This document shows positions 11,601 through 29,484 of a DNA stretch of 64,000 nucleotides, piece after piece. The notes under the pieces are model-generated. The model saw only the letters and a program-made list of their open reading frames with translations. It was not told the DNA's origin and did not search any database. Both the position numbers and the translations under genes were made by a program. Origin of the DNA: Allacma fusca (lineage: Eukaryota; Arthropoda; Collembola; Symphypleona; Sminthuridae). The stretch covers positions 15,606,539 through 15,670,538 of the forward strand of contig OX359250.1 of NCBI GenBank assembly GCA_947179485.1, read 5' to 3'. Each line of letters opens with the position of its first letter. Within the stretch, counting starts at the first letter, position 1.

Positions 11601-14600
11601 GTAAGTTGAAAAGGAAGAGAGAAGAAGAGACAGAATTAAGACAAGTTTCTACACAGAGACTGATGGTGGGCGAAATACTACGCGGATCAAAACAAGATTT
11701 AACTTGTGATCATGACTGTAAAAATTTGTAAATATACCGGTGGGCCCAGAAAAGCCGGGTTGATCACGCCGCCTTCAATACCTGACTGGGGTCTCGCAGG
11801 GGTGATGATATGGTCACTCAGACGATTATGCTTCCACTTCCAAACCATGAACATGATCACAAGTAAGAGGAAGACCATCAAAATAATTGTAGTCACGGCC
11901 ACTATCAGCCATGGAGACGTTGCTACTTCCAGTTCCGTCGTCTTTAGCGGACTTGCCACCAGAGCTAAAAATCGTATAACATAAAAAAAAAATAATTTGC
12001 ACAAACTCATCAGCACTAGAATCTCACCAAAATCACAATCCAAGAAGATGGTGGTAAGTAAGTTTGGTAAGTAGATAATTATGGTGGAGACAGATGAAAT
12101 AGTTTTTCTGCAAACCTTGTTTTAACACATTCATCATAATCATATTAACGTCATGGGTTAATTTACTTGTTTTTATATTAAGTCATTGTTATATCTGCGC
12201 ACGTTGAAAATAATTTATTTGGAGAATATAATATTACGGAAAACAAAATACTCTGATACATTCACCTATTGACATTTGTAATAATAATAGTTGGATGCTG
12301 CAAAGACGGATTGTAAGAATTTCGGACATGAGTAAACACAAGGAAAACATGATGATGGTAACAACTTTTTGAAAGTACCTTCAGCCTTGTTGATGACTTC
12401 GTAACCGATTTCTCGCTCCATCTCCTGTTTTGTTACCAGAGTGAGATCTTGAACTGCGGAAGTTGCTGGTACAGGATTCCCCTCGGCACATACTATGTAA
12501 TTGAGACTGAGGTGAGAGAGTTCATCAATTGCAGTCATGTTTAAAATGGACACAGTTACATTCATGGCAGCTGTGGCGAGAGATCTCAATTTGCTGGGGG
12601 TGAGACGTTTGCCCGGGTAAAGCCACTCTGTGTCCACATCTTCTTCTTCTGGAAGGAACGATGAGCGTCGAAGTCTTGGCCCGTTCTGCTCCCCATTCAT
12701 TTTTTTCGTATGGAAAACACCGAGGGATGACATAAGATGCCGCTTGAAAGCAGAGGCATAAATTCTTGCAAGGTGTTTTTGCATGGTTCCTTGGAACAGA
12801 GGGTGGGAGCTAACCTCGGAACGATTAGCTTTGATTACTGTCTGAACCCAGTACAGTCGATCAGTCTCGGGGCTAACTGTATTGGTGGTGGTGGGAGAGG
12901 TTGTGACCTCGGTCTCCTCGTCCGGCTCAGTCGTCTTTTCCGTATTTGGCATTGACGAAGTTATCTCTGCACTCGAAGATATGCTAACCTGAACCGTCTT
13001 TGTGGCATATACTTTGGTGAAGAGGTCAGATGAGTGAAAGTCAGGCTGCAAAGGAGACGTTAGCACGGAAGGCACATTCACTAACTTTGGAGTGGAGCTA
13101 ACGGAGGAGGTGATCACCCATGGAGTCATCTCCACTGGGTAAATCGTTGTCAGCACCGTTCTAAACAGCACCATCGTTTTCGTCACACGCACAATATCAG
13201 TCAAATCACCATCGACCCCACCGCCATCTTCCCAAGCTAACCCTCCATCTTGAGCCAAGTCTTCTGGCCCATTCCCTGAACCCGTCCAGAGGAAATCTTC
13301 AAAGCTAAAATGTAATAGTTAATTCCCCATGTGCTCTTAAAACATTAGCCATTAACTGATTGAATTGTATACTCAAATTTGAAATGACTGCGAATTGTGT
13401 TTTGCAAATATTCATTATATAAGGTTCTGCTCAAATAAATGAGTTCTTCTTCCATACCCTTCATCCTGTCAATTACTACACTATATTTTCGGAACAGGGA
13501 AATAGATGACAGTCTCTTTGAAAGAAAAATGTTTACGTAATGTATAGTCTTATACAGCACATGGTTTAAAATGTTGAGCTGCTCTCCATTAGAATTATTA
13601 TTGCATTACATTCAAACGTAAGGAATTAGGCGTTCTGATTATTCCAAGACTTGGAATAACCAAGTAGACAACTTGCATTTGGAAGACCTCAAAAAACTAC
13701 TTACGCTCAAAACCAAATCAAAACTTGAACTGCAAACTATATGCATGCTGAAAGGGACTTACTTGTACTCCCGCCAGGCTTGAGGACGGGAGTAAATGGG
13801 AACAGACGCCGAACCATCCCTTTTTAGAGTCTCTTCATCCAAGGGGGGTAAGGTCGATGTGACGTTGCCTAAACCAGGGAATTAATTATTGAATGAAATT
13901 GTAATGATAAAAGTATTCCCCACAATCTATTGAATATGCCGTGTTATTAGCTATGCTTTCAATTCATAAAGACAGAAATATACGCTCAGTTATTAGGAAT
14001 TGACAAACGATCTATCTAAAGTTATATGTATTTCTGCCTCCCCCAAAAGGTTTGCATCCACGCTTTTATAGGCTTATTAATGTAATTTGGGAAGTTATTT
14101 GTTTAAGGTCTGCGTATCAAGGGGTTAGGATTAGGTTGCTTTTGCGTACGGAACTCTTTATAATCCTTCCTTTTGTCACTGAAAATGTTACAACGTACAA
14201 TTATCTTCTTTTCAAAGTCCCCTGCTGCTTGACAATAACCCTTTTAAAAGTTGGGCCAAGGAGTAAAGTATGCACAAAGCTCCATCGATTACACAACAAA
14301 TTTTGCTCAGATTCAAACCAGCTACCCCACGGAAAGTAGAATTTTTTCCGAAGAATTAGTGACAGAATATACCGTCATTACTATTATTATTCATTTCATC
14401 TCCTGAAAAGGTGAAGTTTTTCAGCGCATTGCTGATACAAGACATATTTCATGACATTTACGACGTAGTGCTTGACAAATAAAAAAATCCATGCAAGTAT
14501 TTTTCTATTGTATGAATTTCAAGGGGGAATAACCTCTTATTATATTTTATTTACAGTACTACTATGAAATAGTACTACTACTGTACTATATTTACTTTTG

Positions 14601-16471
14601 AACATTATGCATTGATTTTATGTCAGGTGGAAGGAAGGAACGTTGATTTGTTCCTGAATCAGTAATCACTTCAAATACATGTATTCACTCCAGACATTTT
14701 AATCCTGAATCGGTAATGATAAATGTCTTTGAATGAAACTAACAATAATAAGGAAACATCTAGACGCATATTTTGGTAAATAAAGTTTATAGGCAGTCTG
14801 ATTTTTTTCTTACAAAGAGAGCATTTATGTTTTTTTACCGTCAAAATTCTTATAGGAATTTATATTATTTGTATATCATACAGATTTCCTGTAGACTACT
14901 TTTACTATCACGTGTGTATAATTACATGCTTCCCCCTTCTCCGGATTGACATGCAATAGACACTTTAAACGTTTGAGAGAAGTTGGCTAACCCACGCATA
15001 CAAACATTTGTTCCGCGCGTGATACATTTACGTGTGATCGCCTGAAATAATGAGTATATTGAGCGAGCGAATTGTGTTAACTGGCAACATATGTATGTAC
15101 CTTGACGAATAGCAGTCTGTAGCGTAAAATGTAATTAACAAGCAATCGCCTTCGTATAATTTCCTGAACCATATTGATCCACACGTCGAAAATATTTGGG
15201 ATACTATCTACTCTGATGTGATTCATTTGATGAGATAATTATGTACACCCGCTTGAATATCTACACTATTCACGAGATGAATTTCTCTAAAAAAAAGGAA
15301 TTTACAACTACAGGAGCAGGCCAGTGTACTGTAGTAACTGGCTATTGCGCAGAGTTTTGTCCACGGGAATATCTCCAGTGGGATTAATGTCCTCCGGGAG
15401 CATCACAATGTGTAATCCTTGCCGGATATATGAGTTCTCAGACAATTTTAAGCTTATGGTTTTGTGTAATACTAAAATATACGTAGTAACTTTTATAAAG
15501 ACACGTGTTATCATTCAATTTGGTCAATGAGCTTAAATGAGTCAGTGGCTGTAGTTATATGTACTACAATAATATTGAAAATATGGACTGGCTTAACGAT
15601 CTGGATGAAATGAAGAAATTCTGAAAGCTCACGGAATAGAAAAAGTGTCAAAAGGAGAGCCACATTTTATATCTGTCCACATGTTTTCATTGATTGATTC
15701 ACAGCTTGACATACCTTACTCTGACGGGCACATCTACATATATTCTGTATAATTACATTTAATTCGGTATGAACTCCTCTCTTGCCCTTATCCATTTATG
15801 TACACTACAAATGTTCTTAAATTTGCCTTTGAGCGATGCAAGGAATAATAATTATTCAAAGTGGATTAATGTTGTCACTATACTGGCGAATTGAATTCAT
15901 GACTCAGCAATTAAATTCGCTACCACTGTCGTCAGTAAAAGTAATAATTATTCAGGGGTATGATATTGTTATCCATATATCTGCCTGTAAATATAGATTT
16001 TGTCATTAATTTGGATTATTTGTAGCATCCAAGGAGCCACTTTTTCATAGGTATTGGACTCAACCGCTGATATACAATATATACTGATTGACTGATTCCT
16101 GTACAACTGTAAATACTGACGATGTACCTAACCAAATTATAAATTTAAAAGTTTCGGGTTCCACCCAGCAAACGAACAAAACTTCTTATAACCCTTTCCC
16201 TTGGCATTTGACATTTGAAAGCGCGTGGCTTCTGCCCCGAATATTTCCTTAGAGTTATTCAAGTAAAATTGCTTGCGTGTCAGTATTAATATTTTAAGTG
16301 AACTGGAGCAAAATTAGAAAATTATGAAATTCCTAGAAGCAAATGCACAAATGTGGGAGTGCAGTACATGAGTGCCGTGCAGTATTGTTGAGGCTCACCT
16401 GTAGAGTTGGCACAGAGAACAATCAAGAGCAAAACGGTATGTATGATGCAATAAGAAATGAGGCGAGTCAT
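8674..16471 (-). CDS. KIAA1549-like single-pass membrane protein (6 exons)
   Basis: Proposed coding exons, 5' to 3': 16471-16399, 13868-13763, 13305-12379, 11964-11738, 10419-9402 and 9257-8674, about 978 residues. Exon 1 encodes a signal peptide (MTRLISYC..., core VLLLIVLCA). The ectodomain is Ser/Thr-rich and ends in a SEA-like segment whose pattern (NYIVCAEGNPVPATSAVQDL, then EMEREIGYEV) recalls the KIAA1549/DUF3827 family. One membrane helix (LIVAVTTIILMVFLLLVIMF) is followed by a basic stop-transfer segment and a long Ser-rich cytoplasmic tail containing MRKRFHQFLDDAFNVIG and an acidic DDDDD stretch. The role in this family is poorly known; the human gene is best known from BRAF fusions. 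Phases agree at all junctions except exon 2 to exon 3, where one base is in excess. Exon 5 to 6 uses a GC donor. Family assignment is from remembered motifs, moderately sure. Confidence 0.72.
9258..9401 (-). other. GC-AG intron between the last two exons
   Basis: The upstream exon reads GACGCCTTCAATGTTATAG followed by GCAAGC, and the downstream exon begins after CTTTTTCAG. Only this GC donor gives one leading base to complete the Gly codon of I-G-K-N-D. The nearest GT (GTTATA) would break the frame. GC donors make up roughly 1% of animal introns. Confidence 0.7.
13259..13305 (-). other. One-base frame conflict at the start of the large ectodomain exon
   Basis: From exon 2 the frame continues as N-F-E-D-F-L-W-T-G-S-G-N-G-P-E-E and then meets a stop downstream. 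The long open frame of the exon (…LAQDGGLAWEDGGG…) lies one base away. Dropping one base around 13259-13262 would give …GPEDLAQDGG… without a break. Possible causes are an assembly indel, an unseen exon in the 457-bp intron, or a real lesion. Confidence 0.6.
13869..16398 (-). other. Intron 1 of the KIAA1549-like gene
   Basis: The donor ACAG|GTGAGC at 16399/16398 and acceptor TTTAG|GCAACG at 13868 are good consensus, and the phases match (one base plus two). The intron is AT-rich. A 68-codon frame on each strand near 15308-15530 has no recognisable feature. Confidence 0.6.
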
Positions 16472-19400
16472 TGCTCCAGCTCCAGTAAAATTTCATCCCC
16501 CGCCCTAAGCATACCACATTTGCAAATGAAATAAAAGACTGAAACTGATTTTTGATTTGACACTTTATTTTGTGAGAAATGTTTACTTCAAACGAGGGAA
16601 TACCATGAGAAGGAAAGTCCATTGCAACTTTTGAAAATCACCGACTTTCTCTAACAACAACGCGTTTCTTGATCTAATTGTAAAATACTTTTGTATGTGT
16701 AAACTCCCGTCGTCACCGTTTGTTTTAAGATCAATGTTGAGCAGAGTGCGATGAATCTACTTTGTCTTTAGTTGTTGTTTGATTCAGGGACCGTGTACAG
16801 GAGGGAAATATTCACAGGTTTCACAGTTCCTCTAAAATGGAATGAAATGGACGGATAGAGCTAAGGCTGGACGAGTGGATACTGAACGTGAGCGGTTTCG
16901 TGACTGGATGCCATGTCTGTGTGGTGCTGAACATTTTTCTCGGCTCACAATAAATCCCAGCTATGGTCGCATAGAAACTGGAGGTGTTTTCACCTCAACG
17001 TTGCAATCAATACACCTTCCTGCTTTACTTTCAGGCAGTACTTAAGTATGATTGCCCGTCTGCTATTTACTGAACTGATCAATAGTGGATATGCTTTGCT
17101 TACCAACATCAACAAACAGATTATGTATAAGTTCCTATATATTGCTCGTTCTTTTTTATTTTTGAACTGCCCTACATACGGAGAGCTTGGCCCATCAATG
17201 GATTAGAGATACTAACGATGCAGTGGAGCCATATGCAATCCTGAGGACAGTAACGGCAATGGCAATAATTCAGAAATATAAGCTGGCATCTATGTGCCTA
17301 CTCCCAAAGGCTGCAAATGCAGACCAATTTTTGCGAATGCTTTTAACGATAAAAGACCTCGTCCAGGATATAACTTTGTGTAGGTATTTCCGGCGAGTAT
17401 GGACGGTATTAATGCAGGCACATATGACAGAAATACAGGTGATACAAAGTAGCTGGGGTTGGTATAGCTACTACTACATAGTATTGGTGATGGTGCCTTC
17501 GTTTATGCGAAGCTATATAATTTCATTTCCGTCCTGACTCTCCTCACCGTGCTACTTGTATCCATGACAACCCCTTACACTTATTTTTTTTTAATTATTC
17601 AACAAAATCGTCAACTGCTACGGGAAGGAAGGACAAGTCCTGCTACACACTTCCCAGCATAGCAGCGTCAGTATCGGGGCAGGCATTTTTCACAAAATGT
17701 ATGCGCTCATAATAAAAACTCCAGAACAATAATCAAATACTTCCGTTTAGATTTCCAAAGATTGGGAATGCCATACAGGGCTCGATGCGTTATTATGTAT
17801 GATTATATGATATGTCACATTGGGGAAGTGTGATGTGGGATTGGAGCCACTTGTGCATGCGTATGTACTGTACGGATGGAGGCCTTGATGGTCGTTAAAG
17901 ATTATTTCCTACTTCCTGCCTCCTATATGTACTTCCTCGCCTCCTATTGTTGTTGACAACTTGTTGCTGTACAGATGATTTGTTAGACACATACATAGAT
18001 AGCCTCCGATATCACAGAAAGTTGTAAAAAAATTACTAAAATGAAAGATGGACTAGAGGAAAACACATTATATGAAGCCATTATCCCACTCTAGAGTCCT
18101 CGTCACGAGAGACTCCTACATTATACATGGATTCATACAGTGCTTAATGAAATCGGATCACCTACTATCACATTACTGCAATTGTCCTTTCCTTGTTCGA
18201 AGGCCAGTGGGCTGTGGGATTCATAAATTCTTTGATGCTGCTAAAAAGCTCGAGCCTGTGTCATTACTTACACTGAAAGTGTGTGTAATGTGAAGTGCAC
18301 ATTAGAGACTAGAGCTTTCGAGTGAACGTAAGTAGTAATTAGCTCCCCATGGTGAGGGTGCAAATCGTATTTTCTCTCATGTCACAGGAGAGATTGTCTT
18401 TTACGCCTGTACTACTCGTTGTCAGGTCCATGTACCTATGTATGTATGTATGTATCTAGACATATGTATGAAAAAACATAGTCCAGTAAATTGGATCCCT
18501 ATCTCACCATGCCAAAGTAATGTCAACAATAGTACCTATGGAACGCACTTGCCGCCGGTAGGGTTATTGACTTCAGTGTCTACCTACACAGTATTGACCA
18601 CCTTTCACTGTCTTATGGAAATTCTCATTGTAGGTTTTCGTAACCTATTGATTGAGCTGGATGAGTATAATTTGAAAACTAAAACAGCAAACATACTCCT
18701 GTATGATTGGAATATACATACAAGCAGGTGTGCTACATTCTAAGCCATTGTACGAGAAATAAGCTCAAAATCATTTTCAAAGAGGAAATTAACTGGCTCT
18801 GTTCCGTATTATGAATTTTTTTTTTAAACTGCTAGGGTATTATTAGCTCTTCATTTTATATGAGTCTAGTCAGATTTTTTCGGATAAGTATTAGAACTAA
18901 ATCCTTGGCTGCATAGTTTGTTTGAGCTAGAATGTTTTTTTATTTTATGGTTGATTTTCGCTTTTGATGTTTGACGGCGAACAGAGGCAAAATTACAAAT
19001 ACTGTAAATCCACCATTCAGTAAAATTGTGGTAGCGGTATTGTATGTACATAATTACATATGCTCGTCTTTTAAATTTTACGAACACGTTTGTTTTTCGT
19101 GATGGAAGCTTCCCACATAGTAATGCAATAATGATTGCCTCGAAAATTTACATTTATGTGTAGCTAATCATGAGTCTCATAAATATAAACCAAGACCAGA
19201 CAGCCATAAGGGTGATAATGTGTCAGATGAAGCAAGGGTTTATTTAATTATTGATTAAAATCTGTCTCGCAAGAGTAAAGACGATAATTATAACATAACC
19301 GGTGGCAACGAGAGGCGCACTATCATATTTCTCCACTCGCTATAACGTCAATTAAACTGAAGTTAGTCCCGGTAATTATGTTATTACTGAAATTTAAATC

Positions 19401-21573
19401 CGCCCTTTGTAGACAGTAGCAGTAATTATAAAGTAATCACATGCATATAAATGCTAGAAAATTACGGCTTGTTGATGGTTTGGGCTGTTTCGCTCCTCAA
19501 CCTGAATTTATGTCATTATAAAAGGAGGCTCAGAATAAATATTTGCACCTCAGACTTATCTGTACTTGTATTTGCATACATGCGCGTACATATGTAGGAT
19601 AAATAACCTATACTGAAAACAGTCACATAAGTACTTTATTGACATTTTCAATTTAGCTAGAATTAGTAATTAGGTACATTTCCAAGAGAATTTCTCGGAA
19701 GTTTAAAATCTTTCTTGATTTCGGCTTCTGACTGCTGACTGGTTGGTCAGTGGAGGAAGTTAATTCACTTTGGAATTACTTCCACAGGGGTAATTCTATT
19801 GTAGCATATAACACTTTCTCCAACAGGGAAAGTGTCCTGTAGTGATATATATACGTATGAGTGATTGGGTTGGAATCATCTACTCATTCTGAAAAAGGTA
19901 ACTGCTTCCAAGAATTTTATAACAAGTACACACGGAATTTCCCCAATACATAGTACCATCATCGTCAGCGTTTTGCATGTGTGCCAAAACATTATACAGA
20001 AATAACCCAAAGTTTACTGTACTCAAATGTCCGAGTATCTACACCATAACTGCATTACCTTGCATTTAAGAGCATGAACTTTCAAGAATGACAGTAATGA
20101 TCATTGAAAGTTGTGGATTAGCGTTAACTGTCAATGGCTAAGGCTACATTGCTTGTGTAAAGACCATACTGAGTGTAATTCCCAATTTTGACTGTAGTTT
20201 CAAATTGAAAAGCCTTAAAATGCAAACTTCCCACACTGATTCTATAGTCCATGACAATGTTTCTGATTGTAAGAGTTAATTTAAAGCTTAGTAATTACCT
20301 ACCTTCAGTGGATATTTCTGATCGTATTTTAGTTGTATTGTTGTTATTGCTGCACATTTATGTACATACTCTCTCAAATCTGCCTTTCTGTACTCAAAGA
20401 AAAAATTCCAACTATTCGGGAATATTTTAAACATTAACTTTTTATGCCGGATTTAATCTGTTTTATAAGTTTATTGGATAGTTTGTATATCGTGCACATC
20501 TTTGAGGTCACCTGAATGCAAATCCGTAATATAAAGAGTCGTCTATAGGGAAACCCCCATGCGGTGTATCTCATTGAATTAAATGCCAATGTATAGTTTA
20601 AAAAATATTGGGGTTATATAGGAAGAGTCGGTATAAGGAGAGTCGACTGCATTCATCTTCTGAAGTTCTTTTTAATTTCAATTTGTTTTTGTCAAATGGC
20701 CGAGACTATTTGAAAGTTCTAAGTCCGAGCTTATAGTATGAGCTTAAGTATGGGCGTATGGTGTAAATTTTAAGCAGACATATGCACGACTGGTAACTGG
20801 TAATTCTAGAGTATGAAATATGTAAATTTGAACATGTATGTAAATACAAAATTCCCATATAATGTGTATTTACAAATATGCTTATAAATAATACATGTTA
20901 CAGAACCGTATAAATTGTGACTGTGAGCTTACAATAAATTGGAGCGCTGATTAAGTATATTTTTTGCAATTATATACGTATATATGTATAACGATGCATA
21001 CGCAAGTACGTGTGTGTGCAAGTGTACGTTATAAGGTATACATAGAAGTACAAAAATCTTAATTATATGAGGACATCCACATACATTCGCAGCCTGCAGA
21101 AAAAGAGCTTTCACTGACAATGAGGAATGCCGCTGATATCAGAGATAAGACAACAAATGTTTCAGAGTTGATGAATAGAAATATTTTGAGGACCCTAATT
21201 TAATTTTTAAATGTACCAAAGCTAGGAAATAGTTAAAAATACGCACTTCCAAATATTTTCTCAGGAAATTAAAAATTAGCATAACAATATGGAATTGACT
21301 TTTAGGCTTCGGCATTTGTGGATCAAAATTTCCATCCGGAAATTACTGAGGTCTGAAGTGCATTTAGAATCCAGAACCCCACAGTGTCGGACACAGCAAC
21401 AGCAAATCCAACGTTGCCCCAAAATTACGAACCTCCCCACTACTATATAATTTGTAACGCACATGCATTTTGAACGAAATTTTAATATCATTCAAAAAAA
21501 TTAACGAAGATAATATTTTAAAATAATTTCTCAGGTAATAATAGTTGATATTAAAGGCGTTTTTTGATTACAG
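16472..21573. other. Intergenic, no gene seen
   Basis: The region just above 16471 should hold the 5' untranslated sequence and promoter of the KIAA1549-like gene. A 116-codon plus-strand frame at 17187-17537 has no domain or homology I recognise and no clear splice support. There is a short GTAT tandem near 18436-18455. The last kilobase may contain 5' exons of the plus-strand gene that begins at 21581 or before. Confidence 0.5.
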
Positions 21574-21580
21574 CCTTGAA

Positions 21581-23068
21581 ATGGAAGAAGTTACCCGTCA
21601 ACTGGATTCTCAAGCTCGAGTTCCTCAATTGACTGGGATTGTTGAACGACTGCGGTAAGCTATATAGTTTGTATTTTTGCCTTATTTAGTCCATTTAAAA
21701 TTAGACAAGAAAAATAATAATAATTTAAATTCATGTATTAATTGAGTATAAAATTCTGACATCTCCAATCTCCACCCTTTCACAGAACCATCGTTGACAA
21801 TCTTCAAGAAATCTGTGAGCAGTTGGACGGACTAGAATTTGTTACAGATGTTGAATGCAAGTCAAAAGAAGAGAGAGATTCTTCTTCCATCGACGGTTTA
21901 AGATGCCAGTTATCTTTCCAGTCAGGAACGACAAATAGTCTAGGCTCTTCAAGTTTAGTTGTGAGATCGAGTATTGAATCTGACATTTTACTCTAATCCT
22001 AAGGCTATCGTGGTAAATATTTTATTATGTCTTTATAATTTAAAATACCGATTTGGTGACATTTTAGGAGCTTGAGCATCACAATGCGGATCCTGGATCT
22101 GACAAAGTTACAACTGAATCTAACATTGATAGAAGAAACAATGAAGCCGGAACTGAAAGTTGTGAAAAAGGACGAGCTTTGACCCTTGAAATTTTCAATG
22201 AAAGTGAATCGTCCTTTTCAATGAAGACCGGCTTGCCTGATTACTGCCACTCAAATCTGGTCTCACCAATTTTGCCAACGCAAGATAATTTTGTGAAGCC
22301 TCGTAGTAGTACACCTCTCAAAGAATCTGTGAATTCATCTCTGGCGATTACAAAAACACCGGACATTCGAAAGAAAGTAACAAAACGGGCTAGGGTGGAC
22401 ACTCCAAGGTATTTATCCCACAATAATTCTAAAGGTACTGTGGGGAATATTCGGAGACAAGAAGAGAAGCTTCCGGGGAGGAAATACGGTCGTAGACGTA
22501 ATGATTACGAGGAAACTATTTCTTGGCTTCCAGTAGCATCCCTGAATGCTCAAGATATCCCTATTGGATCTAAAATTAAATTTCAAGTAAGCGATTTTCA
22601 GAAGATCGAGTAATATTACAATAATAGATTATTGAAATGGAACTGCTGAACCACTATATGAATGCTTTTTGATGTAAGAGCTCATACTTACCTATAGCTA
22701 TCACCTTGGAGGTAATTACATAATTTTATTAATTGCATTTATGCTTTCCATTTCCAGTACGAATTCGGAGGACAGTTGAAACCCTTTAAAGGGAGAGTGG
22801 CAGATGTGGGACAGCTTATGATGAGGGTTCTTCATCGTAAGTTACACCATGGATGATTTCTTTATAATATTAGTGTACATATATTTGTAGTATTTTCTGC
22901 GTTACTACTAAATGTCCACATTTATTTGAAAGCTTATCCTAAATATATTTCTTCGTGCTTTTAGTCAAATCCCCTCAGGAGCAAGGCAACTTGGCTAGGG
23001 ATCACTTCTGGAAGACCTTCATGAAGGATGTGATGATTCAGAGCACTGCTCAAGCATCCAAAATATGA
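21581..23068 (+). CDS. Unrecognised 316-residue protein (5 exons)
   Basis: Exons 21581-21654, 21786-21960, 22068-22586, 22758-22836 and 22965-23068. All four junctions keep phase and the sum is exactly 317 codons with a TGA stop. The N-terminal 45 residues look helical (LTGIVERLRTIVDNLQEICE). The middle is Ser/Thr-rich with a basic patch (KKVTKRAR and GRKYGRRR). The C-terminal 90 residues are more ordered (SWLPVASLNAQDIPIGSKIK, then EFGGQLKPFKGRVADVGQLM and LARDHFWKTFMKDVM). There are no membrane segments or signal peptide, and the basic patches would fit a nuclear protein. The ATG lies just after an acceptor-like TTTTTGATTACAG and the frame is open back to it, so a 5' exon could be missing. 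I do not recognise the family. Confidence 0.75.
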
Positions 23069-24913
23069 TGAATTCACCCGAAAGTAATCAGCTTTTGAGG
23101 GTGATCGCAACCACAGATAAATTAACTATATATTATATTTACACAAATCCGACTAATCTCATTTTCCCTTGATTATGAATGAATTTAAAAGAATTCATCA
23201 TATTCATTCGAAAATCTCCGTAAAATAATATACATTCCCTCCAAATTGTTAGATAATGAGACCGACATTTATTTTTCTGAATTATCCTACAAGGTAGATG
23301 TGTACAGAGTATCAAAATAATTCCAGCTGTCTCATCTTTGTAGATCCTTTTATGTCTCTGAACAGGGTCATAGGGTAGTAAATACAAATAATTGGTGTCA
23401 GTTTTGAGTATTTTGTTGTACAGCAATAAATAAAAGTACTTTAATTAAAACTTCAAAAGTTTCCTTATAAAATAAAAATATCATTATCAATCTAAAATAT
23501 ATTATTATAAATCAGATAATAAGTAATCCCTGCCTTCAGGGAAATGCTTACGATTATCATCTTTACGTTAAATTCGAATCCCATAATATTTCCTTCAATC
23601 ATGCATTAATATTCAATTTTTATGAATTTCATGCTAGGGAAATTATTCGTGTAGGTTTTTCAGGAAATAGCCGGAATTTCCTTCAGTCTTTTGACCGCTT
23701 CGCTTTTGTACCGAGGCCAAAGCTTGCAATTTTGAAAAATCATTATTTTTAAAATAAGGAATCCATAGACATAGACATAGTGAGAAGGGAAATGAAAAAT
23801 AAATAAATAAAATTTTTAATATTAATAGCCATTTCATTACAAGCAAAACAACAATATTATGGGGATACATCATCACAAGGGACATAAACGGAGCATTTAG
23901 CTCACAATCAGCGTGTGCAATACAAATGGAGCGTCCACAATGATAATTACAGTGTGAGTTCAGAGACTCGTGCAGAGCTAACGAAGGCACGAAGGAGGAA
24001 GGAACGACAGGAGATATGAAACTCGCGCGATGTTCCAACCACATGGGAGCATTACATATGTTTGTATCAAAAATTCAAATCAGGCCAAATTGATCCAAAA
24101 AGCCACAAGGAATTGAGAAAAACTGGGAGAAGAAAATAATAAAATAAGGAGGTGAGTGAGGAATTTACGGAAAATCTATTTTATCACAACTGTCCTAGTT
24201 ACAAATAGATCCATAATACATTTATTTGATGGCTCTCAATTCCCTAATTATTGTGGGCTTTTTGTTGATAAACTGCAATTTCGTAACCCTGCACTTACAC
24301 ACTGTTGGAGAGGTTCATCTCGGATTAATTATTATTGTTAATTGTGTCAAGAAAGTAATTTTGATTGTTGATAAGTAATTGTGTCTGGGGTCTCTGACGA
24401 TGGCAGTGAGTGACATTAATCGGAGTAGTTTCTATATTTTATTATTTTAATTGTTAGTGACATGTTTTTGGAGCATTTTGTTGTGGGAGGAATAAACCAG
24501 CCGTTTTGCCATTATGAGTGTTCAAAATATTTAAATGTATTGTACACGGTGTTTCATGCTTGTAATTGTTGCTATTGTTTGGTTGCTCTGTGTTCTTAGG
24601 ACGAGTTAATTAGATACTTTTAGATAACGTAGGAATCAATTATTGTTTGTGTTCAAAATTCTAAATAGTTGTATGTATTTGACGAAAGGACTTGAGGGTG
24701 TTTACTATTTGGTATATACAGGTTGTTCGGAGTTTACAGCTATTTGGATAATCGATCCAGAGGCAGGTATCCGAATCTTGTGACTGTTAGCGTGAGGACT
24801 TGGAACAATTACAATTGGTAAGCTGAAATCAGACTTTAAGAGAAACAGTTGCTGGGAGTGTATTTTTGAAATGGATTATGTGTCTAGTTGAAACAAAAAT
24901 GTTTACGTTGCAG
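23069..24913. other. Intergenic; likely promoter and 5' untranslated exon of the KDM7 gene
   Basis: No coding feature is seen. A donor-like ATTG|GTAAGC at 24817/24818 and the acceptor TTGCAG at 24913 suggest a short 5' untranslated intron just before the KDM7 start codon. The minus-strand 133-codon frame at 23643-24044 has no supporting evidence. Confidence 0.5.
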
Positions 24914-24919
24914 GCGAAA

Positions 24920-29484
<4,565 letters not shown>

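Noticed and set aside
17187-17537. 116-codon plus-strand frame
   Set aside because: No recognisable motif; lies in a gene-free stretch and has no supporting promoter or splice evidence.
23643-24044. 133-codon minus-strand frame upstream of KDM7
   Set aside because: No domain, no splice context, and Cys/Phe/Leu-rich composition typical of chance frames in AT-rich DNA.
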